A DNA stretch of 20,004 nt from contig CAZGAO010000090.1 of the NCBI GenBank assembly GCA_964523795.1, forward strand, positions 1 to 20,004, in the 5' to 3' direction. The notes beneath the pieces were generated by a model. It saw only the letters and a list, made by a program, of their open reading frames with translations. It had not been told where the DNA came from and did not search any database. Numbering within the stretch: the stretch's first letter is position 1; every line of letters begins with the position of its first letter. This stretch comes from SABY01 sp964523795 (lineage in GTDB: Bacteria > Bacteroidota > Bacteroidia > Bacteroidales > 4484-276). A program made the position numbers and the translations under genes. Shown here piece after piece: positions 7,051 through 14,152 of this stretch.

Positions 7051-9849
7051 ATGATGCGTAATTTGATCTTCCTTGTAGTTCTGTTTTTCTTTTCGGCCTC
7101 AGCCTATTCACAGCAAAAAGCAGTTAGCCAGTCCGATTATCCCGATTGGAAAATCCTGAAAAAAAGTCAAATCTCCAACGATGGCAAATGGGTGAGCTAC
7201 GAAGTTAATCCGCAAAAGGGCAATGGCTGGCTGTACATTTATAATACGGTACAAAACAGCTACGATTCGATCAGCCGTGGCTACGATGCCCAGTTTTCGG
7301 GCGATTCGAAAATCCTGGTTTTTAAAATTAAACCGCAGGCCGACACCCTGCGCAAGGCCAAGCTGGCCGAAGTAAAAAAAGACGACCTCCCCAAAGATTC
7401 ACTCGGCATCTATACTCCCGAAAAAAAACACCTCCAAAAAATTGCCCGGGTCAAAGATTTTAAACTTCCCGAAAACGGCAGCGACTGGCTGGCCTATCAC
7501 CTCGAAAAAGCCGTTCCTGTAAAAGATACCACCGAAAAATCGGATACCCTGGTCGGGAAAAAGGACAAACCAAAGAAAAAAAATAAAAAAGCCGAGGGAA
7601 CCGAGCTGGTGATAACGAAAGTGATAGAAGGCAAAACCTTTAGCTACAAAAGCGTGAGCGACTTCGAGGTAGCCAAAAATGGCGGACTCTTTGCCTTTAT
7701 CGCGCCCAACAACGATTCCATCGATTCTACCTTCGTTTATCGCTTCCATCCAAACAAAGAAGTTTCGGAGCTCACCTTCTCAGCACCCGGCGTATCCAAA
7801 CAAATTTCGGTGGACGAGGATGGCGAGCAAATGACCTTCGTGTATTCCTCGGATACTTCAAAATTTAAAAACTATAATCTGGCTTATTGGAATTCAAAAG
7901 CCAAAGAATCAAAAATTATAATTGATAGTTTGAACCCGGCTCTGCCTGTGCAATGGCGCGTGAGCGAGCATCGCAAACCCGATTTCTCCGAAGATGGCAC
8001 CAGGCTATATTTTGGCACTGCGCCCCAAGTTGAAACCGAGCCTAAGGATACGCTGCTGAAGGAGGAGAAATACAGTGTGGATATTTGGAACTGGAAAGAC
8101 CCGCTGCTCCAACCCCAGCAACTTAAACAAGTAGAAAAAGAACAGAAACGGAATTTTCTGGCAGTTTACTTTCCCGAAAAACAAAGCATGAACCAACTGG
8201 CCACCGAAGAAATTCCCGACATCCGCCTGTATGCCCACGGAAATTCGGAACTTGCCCTGGCCAGCACCAACAAGCCTTATAGCCAGCTTATGTCATGGGA
8301 CGATTCGTACCGCGATTATTACACCGTGGATATAAATACCGGTGGAAAAACCAAAGTGCTCACCCGGCAACAATCGCAGGCAAGCCTCTCCCCTGCCGGG
8401 AAATACCTGGTGTGGTATCTCACCACCGATTCGGCGTGGTATGCAAAAAACCTTGCCGATGACAAAACCATCGCGCTGACCAAAGACCTGCCCTTTAATT
8501 TTTATTACGAGCTGAACGATGTACCCCAGCTTCCGGGAAGCTATGGCCTGGCGGGCTGGACAGAAAAAGACACATACATTTTGCTTTACGATAAGTACGA
8601 CATCTGGCGCATTGACCCCAGCGGAAAAGAAAAAGCACAAAGGATAACCGGCGGCTATGGCCGCGACAACGACATTCGGTTTCGCTACCAAAAATTGGAT
8701 AAAGAGGCGATTTACATCGAAAAGGAAATGCTGCTTTCGGCTTTTAACTTTAGCACAAAGCAAAGCGGATATTACCTGAGTTCGCCAAAAGCCAGCAAAA
8801 AGCCTACTCAGCTTATCATGGATGACTACCAGTTTTCGCGACTTACAAAAGCCAAAGACTCTAAAAAAATCATCTTCACCAAAGAAGCCTTCGACCAATA
8901 TCCCGATTTGTATTGGAGTACTTTAAAATTTGATGCGCCCATGCAAATTACCCATCTCGACCGCCAGCGCGAGGCCTTTTTGTGGGGCGATGTACAATTA
9001 GTGGATTGGACTTCGGCAGATGGCGACCGACTGGAAGGCTTGCTTTACACGCCCGAAAACCTCGACCCTGAAAAAAAATACCCACTGCTGGTGTATTTTT
9101 ACGAGCGCAACTCAGACAATCTCCACCGCTTCCGCCACCTATCGCCCAGCCGTTCCATCATCAATCCATCGTATTGCGTAAGCAACGACTACGTGGTTTT
9201 TGTCCCAGACATTCCATATTTTACAGGCTATCCTGGCGAAAGTGCCCAACGTGCGGTAATAAGCGGAACCCTTGCCATGACCAACCAATTTCCGTTTATC
9301 GACAAAGAAAACATGGGTATCCAGGGACAAAGCTGGGGCGGCTACCAGGTGGCATATCTGGTAACACAAACCAACTTGTACGCTGCCGCCATGGCCGGAG
9401 CACCTGTGAGCAACATGACCAGTGCATACGGTGGCATACGCTGGGGAAGTGGCATGAGCCGTATGTTTCAGTACGAAAAAACACAGAGCCGTATCGGTGG
9501 AACGCTGTGGGAAAAGCCCCTGCTCTACATCGAAAACTCGCCTGTGTTTTATGCCGACAAAATTGAAACCCCGCTGCTTATCATGCACAACGACAACGAT
9601 GGAGCTGTGCCATGGTATCAGGGCATCGAAATGTTTGTGGCCATGCGCCGCCTGCAAAAGCCTGCCTGGATGCTTACTTACAACGGTGAAGAACACAACC
9701 TGACCAAATGGCCTAACCGCATGGATCTGGACACACGCATGTACCAGTTTTTCGATCATTACCTGAAAGGAGCTCCCGAGCCGGTGTGGATGAAAGAAGG
9801 AATACCTGCCATCGACAAAGGAAAGACCGATGGTTACGAATTGGATTGA
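7051..9849 (+). CDS. secreted S9 (prolyl oligopeptidase) family serine peptidase
   Basis: About 932 residues from the ATG pair at 7051/7054. The open frame reaches back to a TTG at 7024. The start is set by a classic signal peptide, MMRNLIFLVVLFFFSASAYSQ, so the protein is exported to the periplasm or beyond. The middle is a beta-propeller-like region with repeated KYLVWYLTTDSAWY-type strands and a lysine-rich insert (KKDKPKKKNKKAEG). The C-terminal alpha/beta-hydrolase domain carries GQSWGGY with the nucleophile serine (codon at 9331), HNDNDGAVPW with the catalytic aspartate (codon at 9598), and GEEHNL with the histidine (codon at 9694). It should cut oligopeptides, with dipeptidyl- or acylaminoacyl-peptidase-like action; the exact specificity cannot be read. 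No T9SS tail is present. Confidence 0.9.
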   Translation: MMRNLIFLVVLFFFSASAYSQQKAVSQSDYPDWKILKKSQISNDGKWVSYEVNPQKGNGWLYIYNTVQNSYDSISRGYDAQFSGDSKILVFKIKPQADTLRKAKLAEVKKDDLPKDSLGIYTPEKKHLQKIARVKDFKLPENGSDWLAYHLEKAVPVKDTTEKSDTLVGKKDKPKKKNKKAEGTELVITKVIEGKTFSYKSVSDFEVAKNGGLFAFIAPNNDSIDSTFVYRFHPNKEVSELTFSAPGVSKQISVDEDGEQMTFVYSSDTSKFKNYNLAYWNSKAKESKIIIDSLNPALPVQWRVSEHRKPDFSEDGTRLYFGTAPQVETEPKDTLLKEEKYSVDIWNWKDPLLQPQQLKQVEKEQKRNFLAVYFPEKQSMNQLATEEIPDIRLYAHGNSELALASTNKPYSQLMSWDDSYRDYYTVDINTGGKTKVLTRQQSQASLSPAGKYLVWYLTTDSAWYAKNLADDKTIALTKDLPFNFYYELNDVPQLPGSYGLAGWTEKDTYILLYDKYDIWRIDPSGKEKAQRITGGYGRDNDIRFRYQKLDKEAIYIEKEMLLSAFNFSTKQSGYYLSSPKASKKPTQLIMDDYQFSRLTKAKDSKKIIFTKEAFDQYPDLYWSTLKFDAPMQITHLDRQREAFLWGDVQLVDWTSADGDRLEGLLYTPENLDPEKKYPLLVYFYERNSDNLHRFRHLSPSRSIINPSYCVSNDYVVFVPDIPYFTGYPGESAQRAVISGTLAMTNQFPFIDKENMGIQGQSWGGYQVAYLVTQTNLYAAAMAGAPVSNMTSAYGGIRWGSGMSRMFQYEKTQSRIGGTLWEKPLLYIENSPVFYADKIETPLLIMHNDNDGAVPWYQGIEMFVAMRRLQKPAWMLTYNGEEHNLTKWPNRMDLDTRMYQFFDHYLKGAPEPVWMKEGIPAIDKGKTDGYELD

Positions 9850-9873
9850 TATTCATAAAAAGCACTATCTTTG
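9846..9873 (+). promoter_or_regulatory. promoter of the MNT-HEPN module, possibly leaderless
   Basis: TTG at 9846-9848, a 17-base spacer, then TATCTTTG (9866-9873), an exact -7 match. The TTG overlaps the stop codon of the S9 peptidase gene. The ATG of the MNT gene is at 9878, only four bases after the -7 box, so transcription would start at or next to the ATG. Confidence 0.5.
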
Positions 9874-9877
9874 AACT

Positions 9878-10168
9878 ATGAATTCAAACAATGAAATATT
9901 AGCGAAAATAAAAGAATTGAAGCCCTATCTTTCTAAAGATTATTCAGTTAAAGAAATTGGATTATTTGGTTCTTTTTCAGATGGATCCTTTAATGCAGAA
10001 AGTGACATTGATTTGCTTGTCGTTCTTGAAAAACCAATAGGTTGGAAATTCTTTTCATTAGAAATATACCTTGAAAAAATATTCAATCGTAGAATTGATT
10101 TGGTAACAAAAAACGCGCTGAAAGAACAAATCAAGGAGCATATTTTAAATCAAGTAATATACGCATAG
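9878..10168 (+). CDS. mntA: MNT-domain antitoxin, MntA-like nucleotidyltransferase
   Basis: A 96-residue minimal nucleotidyltransferase. The signature GSx10DxD is exact: GSFSDGSFNAESDID, with G31-S32 and D43/D45. The third metal-binding aspartate is D74 in NRRIDLVTK. MntA proteins are antitoxins that silence the partner HEPN toxin HepT by adding AMP units to a tyrosine near its active site. The HEPN gene follows 27 bases downstream, as expected, but is broken, so this antitoxin now appears to have no working partner here. It has its own promoter and is AT-rich compared with the peptidase gene upstream, which suggests transfer as a module. Confidence 0.85.
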   Translation: MNSNNEILAKIKELKPYLSKDYSVKEIGLFGSFSDGSFNAESDIDLLVVLEKPIGWKFFSLEIYLEKIFNRRIDLVTKNALKEQIKEHILNQVIYA

Positions 10169-10195
10169 GTAAAAAAAGAAAACCGATCATACACA

Positions 10196-10517
10196 ATGTA
10201 CCTGCATGACATTCAAAATGCTATGAACAGAATTGCAGTATATCTTGAAAATTTGGATTTCAGAAACTTTAAACTCGATTACAAGACAGTTGATGCTGTA
10301 ATTTGAAATTATCGGAGAAGCATCAAAAAATTTACCTGATAAGTTTAAAGAAACGTACCCGGAAGTTCCTTGGCAGGAAATGTACTATCTAAGAAACAAA
10401 ATTTCACACGCGTATTTTGGAATTGATTACGAAATAATCTGGGATGTTGCCACAAATTATCTCCCGGATAATAAAAAACAAATTGATAGAATTATTATCC
10501 ACGAAATAAAAAAATAG
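10196..10517 (+). pseudogene. hepT: frameshifted HEPN toxin, HepT-like (DUF86)
   Basis: The first part runs from the ATG at 10196 (MYLHDIQNAMNRI...YKTVDAVI) to a TGA at 10304-10306. The second part continues in another frame from 10305 (EIIGEASKNLPDKF...) to TAG at 10515-10517. Joined, they give the full HepT pattern, including the RNase motif RNKISHAY (Rx4HxY), whose tyrosine is the AMPylation target. Two or three residues expected between DAVI and EIIGEA are missing, which fits an 8-bp deletion between short AATT repeats. In the ATG's frame, family-like residues (ENRSYT) precede it without a start codon, so the true start may be damaged too. A sequencing or assembly error remains possible. 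Confidence 0.8.
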
Positions 10518-10543
10518 GTGCAAAAGAATTTTCGTGGATCAGT

Positions 10544-10579
10544 AAAAACCCCGACTTGATCGACTAAGCCGGGGTTTTT
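10544..10579. terminator. bidirectional intrinsic terminator
   Basis: A perfect 10-bp stem, AAAAACCCCG (10544-10553) and CGGGGTTTTT (10570-10579), with a 16-base loop. It has T-runs on both strands. It lies between the convergent hepT remnant and ssb and can end transcription from both sides. Confidence 0.85.
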
Positions 10580-10600
10580 GTTTTTTAATGGGAGTATCTG

Positions 10601-10942
10601 TTATGATGCCTCTTTGCCAAACATCACCAAATCGTTGACGCGCACCTGGGTAAAATACTTGCGCTTGCCTTCCTTGTCATCGTAAGTGTTGGTTTCGAGC
10701 CTGCCTTCGACGGCAATTTGTTTTCCTTTTTTAAGGTACTTCTCGGCTACTTCGGCCAGCTTGCCCCACACTATAAGGTTGTGCCACTGCGTGTCGCTTG
10801 TTTTCTCGCCATTGGCCTTGTGGTAAGTTTCGGTGGTGGCCAGCGAGAGGCGTACCATTTTAGTTCCGTTTGCTACTTCTTTTACTTCGGGGTCGTTGCC
10901 CAGATTACCGATGAGTTGAACACTGTTTCTTAAACTTTTCAT
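10601..10942 (-). CDS. ssb: single-stranded DNA-binding protein (SSB), short form
   Basis: A 113-residue protein made of one OB fold. Family features are NSVQLIGNLGNDPEVKE at the start, VRLSLATTETYH, DTQWHNLIVWGKLAEVAEKYLKKGKQIAVEGRL in the middle, and TQVRVNDLVMFG at the end. It binds single-stranded DNA as an oligomer during replication, repair and recombination. The protein stops right after the OB fold (GKEAS). It lacks the disordered linker and the acidic tip (DDIPF-like) that recruits partner proteins, so it may be an accessory or mobile-element-type SSB, not the chromosomal housekeeping copy. A candidate promoter lies upstream and a strong terminator lies downstream. Confidence 0.92.
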   Translation of the reverse strand: MKSLRNSVQLIGNLGNDPEVKEVANGTKMVRLSLATTETYHKANGEKTSDTQWHNLIVWGKLAEVAEKYLKKGKQIAVEGRLETNTYDDKEGKRKYFTQVRVNDLVMFGKEAS

Positions 10943-10985
10943 GACTATTGAATTTTTAAATTAAACAATAAAAAATTTGATGAAA

Positions 10986-10993
10986 CAAAGGTA
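10986..10993 (-). promoter_or_regulatory. candidate -7 element for ssb
   Basis: The minus strand reads TACCTTTG, an exact TAnnTTTG match, giving a leader of about 40 bases. No convincing -33 TTG is seen. Confidence 0.42.
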
Positions 10994-11092
10994 GGGCAAG
11001 CCAAAGCTGGGATTCGGTTATTAAATATTTGTATTCGCTTAGAAGCGGATATAGTCGTTTGTAAACGGGTAAAAATGGATATCGTTAGCGTT

Positions 11093-11935
11093 TTAAAACA
11101 ATCCTGCTTTTTGAAGCTCCGCTGCCATTTGTGTTTGCAGAGCAAGTGCTTGTGTAAGGGCGGCATTGGCAAAATCCTTTTCGGATGAGGCATAGATAAT
11201 CCCACGCGAAGAGTTGACCAACAAGCCACAATGAGCGTTAAAGCCATGCTTGCACACATCGGCCAAACTACCCCCTTGAGCACCTACGCCCGGAACGAGC
11301 AAAAAATGCGATGGGATGAGCTTGCGCAACTCTGCCAACATATCGGCGCGGGTAGCCCCAACCACATACATCATATTATCGCTGTTAGCCCAACTTTTCG
11401 AGCTTTCGATAACCTGCTCGAAAAGCTGTTTTCCATTGGCCAGCCTTTGTGTTTGAAAATCGAAGGAACCCTGGTTGGAAGTGAGTGCCAAGAGAATGAC
11501 CCACTTGTCAGCGATTTTTAAAAAAGGCTGCACCGAATCGCTGCCCATGTATGGCGCAACTGTGATGGAGTCGAAACCCAGACCCGCCGGAGGAGAGGCG
11601 AGAAAGGCCCGGGCGTATTGCGATGAAGTGTTGCCAATGTCGCCACGCTTAGCATCGGCGATGGTGAAAACCGAATTGCGGTACTGATCGAGATAGCGCA
11701 TGGTTTTTTCCAAACTAAGCCAACCCTCAGCACCACGGTGCTCGTAAAAGGCGGTATTGGGCTTATAGGCTACAGCCAAATGATGTGTGGCATCGATAAT
11801 TTGTTTGTTGAATTCAAAAACAGGATCATCGTATTGATGAAGATGGGGAGGAATGAGGCTGATATCCGTATCCAGACCAATACACAAAAACGATTGTTTG
11901 CGCTTGATAAGTGCTATAAGTTCTGATTTATTCAT
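11093..11935 (-). CDS. pyrF: orotidine 5'-phosphate decarboxylase (type 2)
   Basis: A 280-residue cytoplasmic enzyme that decarboxylates OMP to UMP, the last step of de novo pyrimidine synthesis. The N-terminal FLCIGLDTD (16-24) and the catalytic block IADAKRGDIGNTS (92-104, with K96 and the paired aspartates) are diagnostic. AVAYKPNTAFYEHRG (55-69), VAPYMGSDSVQPF (126-138) and LALTSNQGSFDFQ (149-161) fit the longer type 2 subfamily, and so does the length. It lies 50 bases downstream of the metallophosphoesterase gene on the same strand, and 150 bases separate its stop from the ssb start. No other pyrimidine gene is present in the window. Confidence 0.95.
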   Translation of the reverse strand: MNKSELIALIKRKQSFLCIGLDTDISLIPPHLHQYDDPVFEFNKQIIDATHHLAVAYKPNTAFYEHRGAEGWLSLEKTMRYLDQYRNSVFTIADAKRGDIGNTSSQYARAFLASPPAGLGFDSITVAPYMGSDSVQPFLKIADKWVILLALTSNQGSFDFQTQRLANGKQLFEQVIESSKSWANSDNMMYVVGATRADMLAELRKLIPSHFLLVPGVGAQGGSLADVCKHGFNAHCGLLVNSSRGIIYASSEKDFANAALTQALALQTQMAAELQKAGLF

Positions 11936-11985
11936 CGCTATACAATTTTTATCATTTCAAAACATTAAAATTAGGAAGGACAATT

Positions 11986-13332
11986 TTATGCTGCGTTCAC
12001 CAGATCAAAAAGTGATATTTCGGGCAGGATGCCCACCCTGCCGGGATAACCGATGGTGCCCAGACCACGGTTTACATAAAGTCGCTGTGAGGGCTTGTCG
12101 GGATTGTGGTAGATGCCAGCCCAATGTTTGTAGATGTATTGCGCCGGACTCCATTTTATATTTTTAATTTCCACGCCAAACTGAAATCCATGGGTATGCC
12201 CTGCAAAGGTGAGGTCGATATCCGGAAACTGCTGCCGCACAATTTTATCCCAATGCGAAGGGTCGTGCGAAAGCAGCAACTTAACATCGCTGTCGCGGGC
12301 ACCATCCAAAGCCTTGTCCAGGTCGCCGTATTTTGGAAAGCGGCCAAAGTCGCCCCAGTTCTCAACGCCAACAACAGCCAGCTTTCCGTCTTCGTTAGCA
12401 AAAACCGAATTTTCGTTGTTCAGCAACTGCCATCCAAGCCGGTCGTAAAAATCGTACAAATCAATCATATTTTGCTTTTTGGCTGCCACCGATGGCCACC
12501 GGGTATAGTCGCCGTAATCGTGGTTGCCGAGCGTAACAAAGATTCCGCTTTCGGCTTTTAGCCCGGCCAATATATCCTCGAAAGGAAAGGCTTCATCAGT
12601 TTTATAATTGACCAGATCGCCGGTAAAAAAAATCAAATCTGGTTGCAAGTCGTTGATGCGTTCCACGGCTTCGCGCATTGCAGTTTTAGAGGCCCAACTA
12701 CCCAGGTGAATATCGGATAGCTGCACAATGCGCAAATTGTTAAACGAATCAGGCAAGTGCGGGATTACCAAACGATGGTGGTGAATTTTAAAATCGAAGG
12801 CCCATTTTAACATTCCCATCAGCAGACCACTAAACATCAGGCCGCCACTGATCAGTCCTGCTTTTTTTAGAAATTGATTCCGATTTATTTTTTCACCCTT
12901 GTTATGTGTAGGATGTTTTTTTGCCAGTGAAGCTGCCTTTTTGTTGGCAAACTGAAAAACCCTGAAAATATCAGCCAGCAAAAGAAAGAGTATGGGCAAG
13001 ACCTTGGCAGCATACGCCACAAAGATAAACCCAAAAAGATAGATGCTAAAGCCACGCGGCCACAGGTCGGAAGGATAAATAAGGCCAAACAAACTGGTAG
13101 ATATTAACAACAATATCGGCAACCAATAAAGCAGTCGGTAAAAATAACGCATAAAAATACCCTTGCTCTTTACCCAGCTTTTGAATGCCGACCAAAGATA
13201 ATAATCACCGGCAAGCAGAATCACCAGGAAGGGATAACGTCCGGCATTTTTTGGATAGAGATACAAGACAAGAAAATAGCCGATGATAATACCGGCCAGC
13301 ACGAGGAGTGTTTTGAAAATATTTTTCTTCAT
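11986..13332 (-). CDS. membrane-anchored metallophosphoesterase (YkuE-like)
   Basis: A 448-residue protein. The N-terminal ~175 residues carry about five hydrophobic segments (near 4-26, 34-50, 66-86, 95-120 and 157-175). The C-terminal calcineurin-like domain has all the metal-binding blocks: SDIHLG (206-211), FFTGDLV (235-241), LGNHDYGDY (268-276), LLSHDP (353-358) and FAGHTHGFQFG (376-386). It should hydrolyse phosphoester or diphosphate bonds with two divalent metals, facing one side of the inner membrane. Relatives include YkuE and LpxG-like lipid pyrophosphatases, but the substrate cannot be assigned from sequence alone. A candidate -7 element lies 17 bases upstream. Confidence 0.88.
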   Translation of the reverse strand: MKKNIFKTLLVLAGIIIGYFLVLYLYPKNAGRYPFLVILLAGDYYLWSAFKSWVKSKGIFMRYFYRLLYWLPILLLISTSLFGLIYPSDLWPRGFSIYLFGFIFVAYAAKVLPILFLLLADIFRVFQFANKKAASLAKKHPTHNKGEKINRNQFLKKAGLISGGLMFSGLLMGMLKWAFDFKIHHHRLVIPHLPDSFNNLRIVQLSDIHLGSWASKTAMREAVERINDLQPDLIFFTGDLVNYKTDEAFPFEDILAGLKAESGIFVTLGNHDYGDYTRWPSVAAKKQNMIDLYDFYDRLGWQLLNNENSVFANEDGKLAVVGVENWGDFGRFPKYGDLDKALDGARDSDVKLLLSHDPSHWDKIVRQQFPDIDLTFAGHTHGFQFGVEIKNIKWSPAQYIYKHWAGIYHNPDKPSQRLYVNRGLGTIGYPGRVGILPEISLFDLVNAA

Positions 13333-13348
13333 TCTAAATTGCGAAACT

Positions 13349-13356
13349 CAAAAATA
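13349..13356 (-). promoter_or_regulatory. candidate -7 element for the metallophosphoesterase
   Basis: The minus strand reads TATTTTTG, matching TAnnTTTG, 16 bases before the ATG. The surrounding DNA is very AT-rich and no -33 element is evident, so chance is a real alternative. Confidence 0.3.
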
Positions 13357-13437
13357 ATTAATGATTTAGAATAACTAAACCGCATTAAACGCAAAAATGT
13401 TTTAATAGTTCCAAAATAATCACACTAAAGACTCTTT

Positions 13438-13534
13438 GATGTCAGATGTCAGATTTTAGATTTTAGATGTCAGATTTTAGATGTCAGATTTTAGATTTTA
13501 GATTTTAGATGTGGATATTAGATTTTAGATTGAA
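13438..13534. repeat. heptad repeat array, GATGTCA / GATTTTA
   Basis: An almost unbroken run of 7-mers. From 13438 the order is GATGTCA twice, GATTTTA twice, GATGTCA, GATTTTA, GATGTCA, then GATTTTA three times. A 6-base GATGTG (13508-13513), GATATTA, GATTTTA and a final GATTGAA follow. Two alternative units differ at three positions but keep the 7-base period. The same units reappear at 14079-14106. It has no coding sense that I can see. Confidence 0.85.
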
Positions 13535-13621
13535 TGGCAAGAGATAGCAGCCCCGCAGTTCGGCAGACTTACAAACAAGGAGATTGCAACCCTGGCACGG
13601 GAAAGGCTTGCCAAAGCCTAA
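13529..13621 (+). pseudogene. possible C-terminal remnant of a lost gene
   Basis: A 30-codon frame runs from the end of the heptad array to TAA (13619-13621). It reads EWQEIAAPQFGRL, then TNKEIATLARERLAKA. The composition is coding-like and richer in G and C than the flanks. It has no start codon, so it may be the tail of a gene cut off by the repeat array. I do not recognise the protein. Confidence 0.3.
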
Positions 13622-13659
13622 GATTCAGTTTTATGAGCAATCTCTGACAATCATCTCTT

Positions 13660-13688
13660 AGACGCGCATCTCGTAAGGGAGCGCGTCT
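13660..13688. repeat. AGACGCGC hairpin
   Basis: Inverted 8-bp arms AGACGCGC (13660-13667) and GCGCGTCT (13681-13688) with a 13-base loop. The same arm sequence recurs at 13784-13804 and, as a single arm, at 14023-14030. Confidence 0.6.
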
Positions 13689-13783
13689 TTACGCATTGCC
13701 CAAAAACAAACCTACTTTAATCGCCTATTCAGCGCAAAACCGCCATAATCCAATTCCTCTGCCAGGCATTAGCACGCTTGTAC

Positions 13784-13804
13784 AGACGCGCAATCTGCGC
13801 GTCT
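13784..13804. repeat. short perfect palindrome, AGACGCGCA arms
   Basis: Nine-base arms AGACGCGCA (13784-13792) and TGCGCGTCT (13796-13804) around a 3-base loop ATC. It leads directly into the 24-bp tandem array, whose unit begins with the same CGCGTCT. Confidence 0.65.
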
Positions 13805-14007
13805 CAGCCTTCTAATAATATCGCGTCTCAGCCTTCTAATAATCTGCGCGTCNNNNNNNNNNNNNNNNNNNNNNNNNNNNNNNNNNNNNNNNNNNNNNNN
13901 NNNNNNNNNNNNNNNNNNNNNNNNNNNNNNNNNNNNNNNNNNNNNNNNNNNNCGCGTCTCAGCCTTCTAATAATATCGCGTCTCAGCCTTCTAATAATAT
14001 CGCGTCT
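13798..14007. repeat. 24-bp tandem repeat array interrupted by the gap
   Basis: The unit is CGCGTCTCAGCC followed by TTCTAATAATAT. Copies start at 13798 and 13822; a third begins at 13847 after a one-base-longer junction (CTG in place of AT) and runs into the N run. After the gap, copies start at 13953 and 13977, and a partial copy (CGCGTCT) starts at 14001. The true copy number is unknown because the N run falls within the array. Confidence 0.88.
13853..13952. other. scaffold gap (100 N)
   Basis: Exactly 100 N, the conventional length for a gap of unknown size. The same 24-bp repeat lies on both sides, so the assembly most likely broke on this array. Confidence 0.98.
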
Positions 14008-14078
14008 TTACCCCTGAAAATAGCGCGTCTTAGCTCACATTAAATAGAGATTGCAAGCCTGGAATTCTTTTAATTTCC

Positions 14079-14150
14079 GATTTTAGATTTTAGATTTTAG
14101 ATGTCGATAAACATCGGACATTGGACATCATACATCGGACATCGGACATC
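14079..14150. repeat. second heptad array, direct then inverted units
   Basis: Three GATTTTA units (14079-14099) and GATGTCG (14100-14106) continue the first array's units. They are followed by ACATCGG, ACATTGG, ACATCAT and two more ACATCGG units, which are the complement of GATGTCC-like heptads. The direct and inverted halves can pair (GATGTC with GACATC). The array runs right up to the stop codon of the DUF1338 gene. A 16-base direct repeat, GAGATTGCAAGCCTGG (14047-14062), matches 13580-13595 with one mismatch. Confidence 0.75.
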
Positions 14151-14152
14151 CC

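Noticed and set aside
8293..9759. Long minus-strand frames inside the S9 peptidase gene
   Set aside because: They are antisense to a gene with a complete catalytic triad and signal peptide; none has a recognisable domain.
10298..10310. Programmed ribosomal frameshift in hepT
   Set aside because: There is no slippery heptamer or downstream stimulator, and conserved residues are missing at the junction, which points to a deletion and not to recoding.
11036..11047. Terminator hairpin CGCTT-AG-AAGCG after pyrF
   Set aside because: The loop has only two bases, the stem has five, and no T-run follows on the minus strand.
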